Part shown: positions 33,574 to 44,689 of the stretch, piece after piece
How positions within the stretch are numbered: the stretch's first letter is position 1
Layout of the letters: the number at the start of each line of letters is the position of its first letter
NCBI GenBank assembly: GCA_050084985.1
Contig: JBITNC010000001.1
Coordinates: forward strand, 147,994,001-148,058,000
Direction: 5' to 3'
DNA: 64,000 nucleotides
Source: Nageia nagi
Lineage: Eukaryota > Pinophyta
Translations under genes and position numbers: made by a program
The notes under the pieces: model-generated
What the model was told of the DNA's origin: nothing
Databases searched by the model: none
The model's input: only the letters and a program-made list of their open reading frames with translations

Positions 33574-34620
33574 AAAGTAAGCTCATGATGGATTATGTGA
33601 TAGCCATTTTCATGCCAAAGCTCTTTATACAAAGATTTTGAGAATAGGGTACTATTGGCCCACTATGGAAGAAGATTGTCAAAATCATATGAAAGCATGT
33701 GTGCCATGCTAAAATCATGCAAACTTAGAAAAATATCCCACTCAAGAACTCAATTCCATTATTTCTCCATGACACTTTGCTACTTGGGGCATAGATTTGA
33801 TTGGCATGATTAATCCTTATTCTAGAGAAGGACACAAATTTATCATCACAACTATAAGATATACTACCAACTGGGTGAAATCCATCCCCATGAATTTAGT
33901 TACACAAGAAAAGATTATTGCATTCCTTATAGAATACATCATCACTAGATTTGGTGTGCCAAAAAGGTTGATCATGGATAATCATCCAAATCCTAAGGAT
34001 AAGGATATGCAAGCATTTTGTAAAAAGTTTCACATCATACAAACCTTTTTTTCAATTTACTACCCTCAAGGCAATGGTCAAGCTTAAGCAACAAATAAGA
34101 CACTTAAGAGTATTCTTGCCAAAACATGGGATAAGAACAAAAGAGATTAACATGAGCAATTACCATATGCACTTTGGTCCTATAGAACTAGTGTCCAAAC
34201 AATCATTGGGGTAACCTCCTTTTCATTGGTATATGGAGATGAGGCCATTATCCCACTTGAGTTTGATATTCCTTTGTTTAGGATCTTTTTACAAGGTGAT
34301 ATTCCAAATGAAGATGTAAGAAAAGCAAGATTACAATACTTAGAGATGTTAGATAAAAAAAGAATCAAAGCCATTGAGCATGAAAAGGTCTACCATGCCA
34401 AACTTAAGAGAGCATTTAGAAAGAAGATAAAAGCTAAAGAGTTCAAAATAAAGGACCTAGTCTTAAAAGAGAATATCAACAAAATAACAGCAAATGAGGA
34501 GTCTAAGGGCAAATTTGAATCCAATTAGTTGGGTGCATATGTTATTTTTGATGCAACAAGATTAGAAGCATACATGTTATCAAGTTTGGATGCTAAGGAA
34601 GAACCAAAAACCTTCAATTC
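33574..34620 (+). pseudogene. Integrase of element A
   Basis: Resumes directly after B: AHDGLCDSHFHAKALY, ILRIGYYWPTMEEDC and KACVPC form the HHCC zinc finger. The core follows with TWGIDLIGMINP (first Asp), EYIITRFGVPKRLIMDNHPN (second Asp), FSIYYPQGNGQA with the catalytic Glu position lost to a stop at 34084-34086, then WSYRTSVQTIIGVTSFSLVYGDEAIIPLE. The C-terminal part at 34226-34528 ends with KIKDLVLKENI. Several stops break it. In Tat elements this is the last pol domain. Confidence 0.88.
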
Positions 34621-34799
34621 CATCCATATCAAGCATTTTTATGCTTAAAAAGCATAGCTTTGTGCCCTTGCAAAATAATTCATATCAAATGCAAGGACAT
34701 AATTTTTTTTTATTTTATGTACAAATCCACATAGAACACGGTGTCAATGGCATGCCTAACTGTCAACACAATGTCAACAATGTGCAAAAAATATTGATA

Positions 34800-35375
34800 G
34801 TATAATATCTTCAGATCATGGATATAAAAACACATGATCATCAATGGCCAATGATACAGCTAGTGAGAGTTCACTCACTTAAAAGCAAACCAATAATATA
34901 GCCATTAGCAAGTTATCAACATTGACTCATCATAAATGGATGATACCACTTACTATGTATTGATATGGTTTTTTTCTTTAAACCCATCTAAAGCATAATA
35001 TCTTGAATCTAAGACATATAAATGTATGATTATTGATGGCCATCAATACGACTAGTGAGAGTTCACTCATTTAAAACATAAATCAATGATGCAACCATGA
35101 GCAAGATGTTGAAATTGAATTATCTCTAATGGATGATACATTTTGTTGTGTATCCACATGGTTTTTGCTTTGAACCCATCTAAAGTATACCATCTTCAGA
35201 TCATAGAAATACAAATGTATGATCATTGATGGACATCGATATGGCTAATGAGAGTTCATCATTTGAAAGATAAATTAGTGATGTAGCCATGAGAAAGATG
35301 TTGACATTGGATCATCTCTAATGGATGAAATAACTTATTATGCATCCATCATTATTTTATGACTAAAATTTCATT
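34800..35375 (+). repeat. Three ~190-bp tandem repeats in the 3' region of A
   Basis: The anchor GAGAGTTCACTCA occurs at 34864 and 35056, with a variant near 35250 (192- and 194-bp spacing). Each unit also has ATCTTCAGATCAT, GATCATTGATGG and TGGATGATAC. The same unit occurs in element C. Confidence 0.85.
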
Positions 35376-35872
35376 ATAGGTATACATATCCAATAAAATG
35401 GAAGAAAATTATAGTCAAAAATAAGGCTCCAACACCATGCTTATAGTCTATTGGGCCGATGGTGGTGTACATTTTATTGTCATTTCCACCAATCCAAAGT
35501 GTAACCTCTTTGTTTTAAGGTATGGACATAAGTGTGAATGGTTCTTAAGTATCAGACATGATAGAACGACTAGATTCATGATTGAGATAGTATAAAGGAG
35601 GCACATCATACCTTCCATCTCCAAACTCAAACATGAATTTTCATAGTCATCCAAACAATATTCCTAAAGATAACTTCTTTAGCATCTTTTTCCATGGCTA
35701 CTACACTTAAGGATCTTTCTTAGGGCACCCAATTCAAAAGGGGGGTAGCATAAAGACCCTCAACATCATTCAGCAAAAGATAGCATCAATAAAAAGATTA
35801 GAAAATTTTCTTCTATGTCTTAGCTACACTTCTTCTTTGGATATGTAATTTCATTGCTTCAATCACACATCC

Positions 35873-35885
35873 AAAGAGGGGCAAA
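35873..35885 (+). other. Polypurine tract of element A
   Basis: AAAGAGGGGCAAA lies directly before the 3' LTR start TGTAGACACC. Confidence 0.9.
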
Positions 35886-36522
35886 TGTAGACACCTCAAA
35901 ATGAACATTAATGTATTTAATAAATCATTTTAATCTCTTAACATATTATTATGTAAAAAGGGATTAAAAATGTATAAAGGAGGTGTAGGCCATGTATTTG
36001 ACCCTTATGGATTGTACATGGGGTCAAATATCAAAGTCATGTAAACTTGTATCATATATAAAGGTATCATTTGATGACCTATATATAATGAGTAAATCAT
36101 GGGAAAATAATTATTTCAAGCTAATACAAGGATTACCAATTGAATATCATTTAAAGGATTGCAACTTGCTTTATATATCTACATTGCATATCTATTATTT
36201 TTTAAGTTCACATGCATGTTCATAATTTGATTATTCGCTAATTCACTCATCACTACATTCTTGTTCGTGTTTGTAATTGCACTTATCTTATGATGTTGGT
36301 GGCATGCCAATTCTAGAATGCTAGCAGTGTACTTATTCATGAATGTATACGCTATTTTTTATGCATTTTATGATTAACATAATATAGAATCTAAGTAAAC
36401 ATAATTGCATTTTGGCTACATGCTATTACCATATTTCTGACATATGCATAAATATTTACAAAGTAGAGAAATAGTGTGTTAATCAACCCCATTTGTATTA
36501 ATTATATTATTTAGCTACTATA
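35886..36522 (+). repeat. 3' LTR of element A
   Basis: Pairs with 23209-23848. A TATATAAAG lies at 36055-36063. It ends ...CTACTATA instead of ...CTACTACA, a C to T change in the terminal CA, and is followed by GGCAT. Confidence 0.94.
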
Positions 36523-36950
36523 GGCATCATCTTTAGCCTTGTGCATTTTCCCCCTCATTAATATATTGTACATGTTTTGAACATCCCTCCTTAAAATGCA
36601 ATGATATTGAATTGTAGATACATTTGAAAAATACTCTTGCATAAATTAGACATTACATATCATATCAACATAAACACCATCTATTAGAAATAATTCAATC
36701 AAAGAACTAGTCTCTTTCAACATATGTGGAGTAAAATTGATCATTCCATTTTTTGTTTTGCTTGTATCATGCACTCCATGGAAGGGTTTTCCATCAAGTG
36801 CAATATATTCAAATTTATTGTATGTTATAAATGTAATTTCAAGTAAACTTTCAAATACCTTAACAACAAAATGATATTGAAAAGCCCTTTTCTTTGTATA
36901 ATTCCTCTTTCATTTTGGAGGAGGTGGGTCATTGCACTTGTCCTTATAGA
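36523..36950 (-). pseudogene. MULE-type transposase gene, upstream half
   Basis: On the minus strand: CNDPPPPK, KRAFQYHFVVKVFESLLEI, KFEYIALDGKPFHGVHD, NFTPHMLKETSSLIELFL, then RRDVQNMYNILMRGKMHKAKDDA. This last segment reaches the GGCAT target site, and the gene continues as TRMNWWYQANKEKFFIY at 23203. This is the N-terminal, DNA-binding and linker part that precedes the catalytic core in MULE-type proteins. Two stops are visible (near 36640 and 36905). A further exon may lie at 37060-37200, but I cannot support it. Confidence 0.7.
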
Positions 36951-36959
36951 CATAAGCAT

Positions 36960-38190
36960 ACCAATAAGTACACAGAAAATGAAAAAATAGAATCATAATA
37001 CTTTTCAATATAATATAATGCAATGCATAAATTGAAAAAATAATATTTTCTTACATTTCACTTATGATTTCCTTCGATTTGTAATTGCATTTTAGACCTT
37101 TTTTATTTTATTTTTTTCTCACACAAAAACATGCATTGTGCATCAAGATTAGATTCTTTGCCCTTTTTGAAATCAATTAACCTTCATAAAAGTATTGTTA
37201 CTATTGAATCTACTTTCCTTTCATGCATGTTATTCCTATCTAGGTTAAATCATTTCAATAAAATAGTTATTTTCCTTGGATATCTTGGACAAGTAGATTA
37301 AAAATTCTATGTCATTTCAATATCATTGTGTTTTAGTTAATTGCATGAAATAAAACATATAAGATGCATTATATCATAGTATAAGGCATTCATTGGTTTC
37401 AAACTTCCAATGCCCTTTAAATGTGGATTAAAATCTTAAAAAATAGATTTGTTTTAACATGCAAAGATAATTTGGTGCAATGCAATAAAAATATTAGTAA
37501 ATAATACCCAAGAGTATATTATTTACATACTCTAATGTTTTTTTGTTAAACAAGACATTTTTATATTAATCTTAAAAAGTGTGAATTTTAGAAGGGTATT
37601 CACAAACCTTTACAACTGAGATAAATATAAGCATAGGAGTTTCAAATTATGCATACTTACTGCACTTTACCAATAATCATCATTTGTGGAGTAAGTGCCA
37701 AAAAATACTAAGTGTCAAAACAACTATTAGCAATACATTAAGTGCCCAAATAACTAATAACATTACATTAAGAAGTACCCAAAAAACTAACACAAAAAAT
37801 TCTTACTTTTATGTTGCATCCCCTTTCCATCATGGTGGGATTCTTGATAGGGGCATGAATTGCTACTCGCCATAGTTTTCCTTGTAGTATTTATTATACA
37901 TTTTTTTAAACATTATTTATTAAAAGGATGGATTCTCTCCAACTTCATTGTATATTGGGCTGCAAGAACCTTTTCTCAACAATACTTCTGCTAGTATCTC
38001 ATTATGGATCTTATGACTAAAAGATCTCCTTACAAAAAAACTCTTTTACCCTCTCCTCTTAGGTCTCTACTATTGTCTCTACATTGGTAGGCTTGACTTC
38101 TTTAGCCTTTGCATCTCCTTTAGGATGAGTTTTGATGCTTTCCCAAATATCTTTCTAATCTCTCTAATTTTGAATTCCTTTGGAGGTGTT
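36960..38190. other. Non-coding stretch, no gene seen
   Basis: A+T-rich with no recognised domain. Possible remnants of further upstream exons of the MULE-type gene, but only short charged frames are visible. Confidence 0.5.
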
Positions 38191-38199
38191 TATTACACC

Positions 38200-39290
38200 T
38201 AATTAATAACTAGCACCCTTTAAACACTCCTATATCCTCTCCTTGTTCCTTCTTTTGATATTTCTCCTTATTCTCCCTAAGATTGGATTATTTTTGTACT
38301 CCATTAGATTCTTCATTCTTGATTTGTTCCCTCCTCTTTCTTTGCTATATTTTCCTATTTTTTTTTTTTTACTTATCTACCAATTTGTGCTATTTCCATG
38401 AAAATTTCCCTCTACTCTACATTCCCCTGCTCCTCAATCTTTGTTGTGTCCACACTTCTAAGAGGTACCTTACACAAATTCTTAGCTTGGATAAGAATTT
38501 TTGCTATTTCTATTTCTTCTCCAATTATCTTGGACATCTCCCCCATTTATTTACTCTATAATTCTGCATTCTCCTCCCCATGAATGTTTTCCCCAAGCTA
38601 ACTTTTCCTTTCCCTTTGCTCAACCTTGTCTCTCTTACAATAGGCTCCTTGCTCGCCTCTCCTTTCTCTTGAATCACTTTCTTCCCCTCCAATTTCAATA
38701 CCCTTTCTAGAGGGGTTTTCTTCTCTTGCTTAGAAATTTTAAACCTAAGGTTTTTATTCTCCCCTTTATCAAATACCTAACCACCAACTAATATTGTTAT
38801 CCTTAGCATCCACCTAGGTCTATTTTCCAAGGCTCTCTCATACACTAATTTTTTTCACTTCACCATTAATTGGGCATGGTGTTAGATTTGTCTTAAATTT
38901 ACTTATAGATATACTCATTGAATTGAAAATAAAGAATACAAAATTAACCCTATCTATTTGATGAAAAATAAAGTGGTTTATAAGACTAAATTTATGGTCG
39001 TAAAGCTTATTGTACCTACTTTCTAGAGTTATATATATTATAAGGGAATTGGCTAGCTCCTTCTAAGGCTTTGGAATGAGATTTTGCAATACCCCTATTT
39101 GAAACTTATCTAAACTAAGCCCTTGCATATAGGTTTGAATGAACTTATCTTTGGCTATAAGCTTATTCACCCTACCTTTCCTTCTTACTTCTATTCCTAC
39201 ATTTGGTAGGCTGGTTTCTTTGGTAATTATCTCTATTAAGAATACTAGCTCCAAACCATTAATATTGTAAATACCTTCATTTCAATATTT
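38200..39290 (-). pseudogene. Unidentified minus-strand coding remnant with charged tail
   Basis: From about 39254 to 38850 the minus strand is open except for one TAG at about 39063. It reads LVFLIEIITKETSLPNVGIEV, DKFIQTYMQGLSLDKFQIGV, then after the stop ITLESRYNKLYDHKFSLINHF and KTNLTPCPINGEVKKI. Further down (38740-38550) it becomes highly charged: EIGGEESDSREKGEASKE, then KGKGKVSLGKTFMGRR. A globular N-terminal domain followed by a Lys/Glu-rich tail is common in plant transposon-associated proteins, but I do not recognise the family. The matching plus-strand frames (38283-38710) are its hydrophobic shadows. Confidence 0.4.
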
Positions 39291-39459
39291 TTCCACTTCT
39301 AGTGAGATTTATTCATCCTCACCCTTGCATGCATTCATAAACCTATCTAATCCTCCCTCACAAAGAAGACACTATAATTCTACATTCTACCTAGACTTTT
39401 TTTTTGAGCTCAACTCCTTTCTTACCAAATCTCCATCCAATTTTGAAGATAAAGGATGT

Positions 39460-40190
39460 TAGTTTGAACTCAAATGTGGGTTATTTTCCTCTCACCTCTA
39501 AAGCTCAATATTTTGTAAAATTATTTGGGTGTTTGTCAGCTCCTTCCTATGATTGATGCTAAATGATATATATTTTTATTTTAGTTAATGTATGCCATGT
39601 GTCATTTCACCTCAAGTTTATACTAAGGATCTTGTAATTATTATTATTGGGTATCCATTATCATTCTATAGTCACATGTTCTACATTTTCTAACACTTCA
39701 TTTGAAGTGAAATTATTCATGCTTAAGATATACTCCATTCAAAATCATTACAATATTAGATTTCATATTTCAATCTTATGTACATGCAATGCTTCATTCT
39801 TAACTATAACTTTGTTTCCTTATTTCATTTTGATGTTGTATTCTTATAAGGATTTTTCTAGCTTGCAAATTTTTCTCATTATTCATGCAAAAATGGTATG
39901 AATATTCCAATGAGTATGAATATTGAAATGGTTATGATTAGAACAAGCTAGGAAATTATTCATGCATAAAGAATTACATAAATATTGCAATGGATGTTCA
40001 TAATCTAGCCCAAAAATCAACATGCATTTATAAATTGGAAGAAAAATAGAAGCCCAAACCTCATTTTGGCAACATATATTGTAAAACAAGTCCCATACCT
40101 GGATATCTAGGGTTTTACAATGACAGAGGGTCAAGTGATTCAATCTGCATGCAAAAAATCAAACATGGGTTGGTACATTACATAGGTTGG
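39460..40190. other. Non-coding stretch, no gene seen
   Basis: Short frames on both strands (39647-39901 plus; 39883-40143 minus) have no recognisable motif. Confidence 0.5.
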
Positions 40191-40199
40191 TGTGTTTCA

Positions 40200-40830
40200 A
40201 ATTTATTTTATAATTCTCACTATACGTCCATCATATATTTGATATACACCTATCATATATTTTCTATACTCCCATAATATAACTTTAATTTGTACTAAAA
40301 GTTCAAATTTTCATAGTTCTCATTTTCTATACTCCCATAATATAACCACTATATGCTCATAATGTATGTCACACTAAAAGTTCAAATTTTTCATAGTTCT
40401 TGCTATATGCCCATGATATAACCACTATATGCCCTTGATATATCTCAACCAAAAATTTTAATTTTTTCCTTATTTATCTCTATACACCCATGATATAACC
40501 AATATATGACCCCAATATATCTCATTCAAAAATTTCAACTTTTTCATCATTGTTGTTATATGCCCATGATATAACTGATATATGTTCATCATATATCTAG
40601 GCCAAAAATTCTAAATTTTTTCATAGTTCTCGTTATGCACCCATGATATATCTCAATGGAGTAGGGGATTTTGATGATATTTGAGTTGTAAATTTTGATA
40701 TACACTCATAATTAATGTTTCTATATATGACCATCATATATCTTAGTAGAGGTGGTGGTGGTGGAATTGATATATGCCCAAAGTTATTTTGATATATGAC
40801 CATGATATATGTGCAAATGTTTCAAGAGGA
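40200..40830 (-). repeat. Inverted copy of the TATATCATGGGCATATA array
   Basis: The reverse complement matches 8920-9480 in the tandem part (CTATATGCCCATGATATA with the AAAAATTT spacer) and also in the non-tandem left part: minus strand CATATATCATGG, then GGCATATATCAATTCCACCACC, then TTAATTATGAGTGTATAT. This is a dispersed repeat of at least 550 bp in opposite orientation, 31 kb away. Confidence 0.85.
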
Positions 40831-41259
40831 TAGGATCTTACATATTTTTTGTTGTATTTCTTTTTGTGTTATCAATCTTAATTTATGGATCCCAATACAC
40901 ATAGCATTTGTTAATTTTTGATGATCTTGTAATATTAAATGAGATATTCATGAGTTATCTGATGTGATTGGCATACATTCATGTTGATATAGAACTCCTT
41001 AATACCCTAATAGAGAATTGTTATGAGGATAATAATACCTTTTTACCTATGTGTAGTGAAATCATAGTCACCTTACATGACATGTATAGTATCATCCATG
41101 TGATGGTGAGAGGGAAGCTAGTATACATGAAGGAAAATATATGATTGATAGAAATGCATGAGGAGGTAAGGTATTTGATAGGGAGGAGTGAATACCACAA
41201 ATAAAAGAAATATTTCTTTCAATATCCAATTATGAATAACTTTACAAATAGCTGATTAT

Positions 41260-41850
41260 ATATGAGGTTGATTGTATCTTAATAAATAAATAAAGTATTA
41301 TATTCTAACAAGAATCATGAAGTTTTTACTTATGGCATAATACAAGTGGTAAAGGACATGATAAAGAATAATAAGAGGTATGCATAGGGGCCTTGTATTC
41401 TTACACACTTGTATTATGATTCAATAAATTATATATATATATATATATAAGAAAAAAGTATATCACAATTATTTTTTATTGAAATACTTGGTTTATGAAA
41501 AAACTATAATGTTAAAATATATTGATATGTCTAATCATATATTGGATCAAAAAATTCATGAGTGGTATTTTTGGACTTCAAGGGAGAAGCCTAAAAGGTA
41601 ATACAAGGATTTGGAGAAGTGGAATAAAGGTTTGGATGACATAATGGCCACATATTTCATCTATAAGCCATAAAATGAATATGAATATTGGCCTAAGAGT
41701 CTATATAAACTTAGATGAAAACATACACAATAGTACATTCAAATAAATATTTTTATTGAGCCATATCATACCTAATGAATGAGGAGGTACTTTAGGCATT
41801 AAAAACATATGCCTCAAGATTTTCCCTTTATGATAAGTTACCATAAGAAT
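41260..41850 (+). pseudogene. Possible second plant-mobile-domain-like remnant
   Basis: Frames read KNNKRYA (stop) GPCILTHLYYDSINYI near 41370-41425, and later NIFIEPYHT (two stops) MRRYFRHxKHMPQDFPF near 41745-41830. A G-A-C-(I/V)-L-.-H-L-Y block and a later EPY....VARQ(F/L)G.....PFP block are familiar from plant aminotransferase-like (PMD-type) proteins. Frames are broken by many stops and an AT microsatellite at 41431-41450. It shares the strand of D but lies outside it. Weak call. Confidence 0.3.
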
Positions 41851-41859
41851 AGAATATAT

Positions 41860-43176
41860 TCTACTATAGAAGAAATAATTCTAGAATGGAGCATCAATTA
41901 GGTAGAACCTTAAGATGCTATATTAGGTAGGAAGTGAAAGTAACCTAGAAAATGAATTCCCTATTTATCTCAAATAATATATATAGTGGTGGTATTCTAT
42001 TTACCCTTATCCTCTCAACATATATGAAGACCATGGGAAATACATGAACATTTAAAAAGAAGGAGAAGATGATGTTAAATAAGAAGAATAAAAGGAATCC
42101 TAATTATCTTTATCATATTCTATTCTAATTTCAAGAAATCATACATGAAGATTATCATATTTTGTCATTTAGTCATACCTTAAAGAAACATCTTTTCTTC
42201 TATTTTTTCTTTTTTACTTTCTAGGATTTCCACCTTAGTTTGACCAATCAAGAGTGCAATATCTACTTATCCTAAATAAATTTAAGGTCCCCAAAAATAT
42301 ACAATCCAAATTATATATATAATTTGGATTATATATATATTAACTGAATTACATAACAATTAATGAGGCATACCCATTTGGTTCATTATTGCTACATATA
42401 ATCACCCAAGGGGTTATAAGGTGATCAACCTTCCCAAGTTATAAGGTTTACATACTAACAACTTTGTTGGAAGATTACTAATTCTTATTTATGATCTCCC
42501 CATTTTCAATTTAACCTATGATATTAAATAACTTGATTAATTAGGGTGTTATACTAGGGTTTAATTTCCAAACACTTAGAAAATTATGCACATCCCTTAT
42601 CGACTAAAGTATACTAGGCCTCATACTTTAGAATCACTATATGTTGATATAACATATGCTTTAATGATTGATGAATTCACCTACTTATGAATTCATAAAG
42701 ATCAATGTCACTACTCTAACATGATATATGATTATGGTGATAATGGAAGCATAACCCCATTACCAATACTACCATTTTTTTATCTTTGAGCAATGGATCA
42801 CCACCACATGTTGTATGATGAGTGCTAATTGATCCTCCTAGTCTTACTTGAATAGGAATGATCATCTTCTTGTGATCATGTCTTGGTAAAAATAAGATTT
42901 ACTCTTATCTTGTAGGTTCTCATAATATATTCCCCATCACATCATATAGGATAAGTAACATCTTCTAATATGGCTCTAAGTTCCTTTCTCATTTTACTTA
43001 TCCATAAGTAAAATTATTCCAAGGGAAAATTATAAGGTACCCTAGAATTTCAATCTAAATTTTATCTTTTCATACATAAAGAAATAAATAATCATCATAG
43101 AAAAATGTATAGTAATAGTAATAGAAATACATAATCATCATATAAAAAAGGGTTAAGCTATATTCATAGGTCCTAT
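41860..43176. other. Non-coding stretch, no gene seen
   Basis: No domain was recognised. A near-perfect palindrome of CCAAATTATATATATAATTTGG lies at 42307-42328, with a TATATATAT tract behind it. Confidence 0.5.
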
Positions 43177-43976
43177 TGATACCTAATAGTGGTCCCCTTA
43201 ACATGGTCCCACTTAGGTGCAATATTATATACATGTTTAATCATAATTTATCATATTTCAATCATATTTTACCTTATTATCATATAATTCTTAGGTTATG
43301 TTCTTATTTTTATGTTAGGTACATGGGTATGAATTCAACATTCATACAAGGGATCAAATGATAATATCACACCTGATATAAATGTAAATATCTCTAATCT
43401 AGGGAAATCATATCAAGATTACATCTTGATAGCTAGTACCCTATACTTAGGTGTTTCTAAACACTGCCTATTGAGATTAGAATCTTGTTATCAATTGAGA
43501 AAATATCTATCATACATCTTCATAATCATATGCTTGGTTTAACTTGTCAACATATCTATTATTTTTATCCTTGTTGATGGATCTCATTCCTTTGGAACAT
43601 TAGCACCTACATTGAAGTGTGTGTCCATGCTAAGCTCTTGGAACCTAGTGCCCCTATTGAGATCCTTTCTATTGTTAGCTATGGGGTTCACATATCAAGG
43701 TCACCTTTATTTTGCATAAAATCAGCTTTGATATAGGTAAGGAAATATAATTATTTATCTTACACTTGATTCCATCTCTTTAGTACGTGCATTTGTTTCA
43801 TATGTTAACATTAATATAATTTCATGATTCTATTATTAAACTATTATACTCTTCACTTGCTATTATTCATGTATATTTATTTAAGTTAAATATCTTAGAT
43901 ATTTCATAATTAAATATTTATGTGTATTTAGTTCATTTAGGTGAAAACCCTAGGTGTACCAAAACACATATAAACA
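43177..43976 (+). repeat. 5' LTR of element D
   Basis: Starts TGATACCTAATAGTGG and ends CACATATAAACA. It corresponds to 60562-61375. No clear primer-binding site follows it. Confidence 0.8.
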
Positions 43977-44689
43977 TATTAGTTCCCACCCATTTATGGC
44001 TTTTTCTTTCTCTTAATTAGAGTTAGAATAAAAGTGCTTTCGAACCTACATTTTAAATTCTATAATAATGTCAAACATATTAAGGGTTTTATTTATGTAT
44101 TATATTCCAAAGATATTTTTTGTTACTAGCAATGAAAATGCACATCTTTTTGCTAACCCTATAGCCAAGAAAGCTTCTAAAAGAAGAAAACTTAGTTTAC
44201 AATAGGTGGTTCAATGATAAAGTGAGAGAATTTGTACAAAATAACCATCTACAAATGTACAGGGATAGATAACCAAAGATTATAGTGAAAGTGCTTCATA
44301 TATAGAGAGTTTTACATAAAGCTCTTATAATTCAACAAAAATAGTAAATTAGAGGGTTCATTTTGATAATAATTGATATCAAACTACACCAAATTAATAA
44401 CTTACTCTTACAACTAAAGAAGATATCATTATATGATTAAGAAAAGATCATGAAGTATTTAGGAAAGTCATGAGTTCCAAAGAAAATAAACATAGGTTCA
44501 TCAAGCTTAAATTGTTGATGCACTTGAAGATGAGGAAGTAGGGAAGAAATAAAAATTATGGCAATCTAATAGGTACAATGAATGTATATCTCCTAATGAT
44601 ATGACTCTCACACTAAGAAATATGAATTTATAATTTTTTTAAAATAATTTTGCACCTATACCAAGTGTTAACCCATTTGTACTTTTGAA

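Larger units (their letters stand above)
23209..36522 (+). mobile_element. Ty3/gypsy Tat-lineage retrotransposon A, split by B
   Basis: Complete ends: LTRs of 640 and 637 bp, primer-binding site, polypurine tract and a 5-bp GGCAT duplication. Domain order is gag, protease, G-patch-like linker, (RT missing), RNase H remnant plus second RNase H-like domain, integrase, then a 3' region with tandem repeats. The extra RNase H-like domain and the long repeat-bearing 3' region are Tat-lineage traits. Element B (27612-33568) sits inside the integrase zinc-finger region; without B the element would be about 7.4 kb. LTR divergence over the first ~200 bp is about 8-9% by hand count. The 3' LTR ends TA rather than CA. 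Confidence 0.92.

Noticed and set aside
38283-38710. Plus-strand hydrophobic open frames resembling a membrane protein
   Set aside because: They are T/C-rich complements of a charged minus-strand coding remnant, overlap each other in different frames and show no start context or motif.
43172-43176. CCTAT as target duplication of element D
   Set aside because: The five bases after the right LTR are ACACC; no matching pair was found with alternative LTR ends within a few bases.
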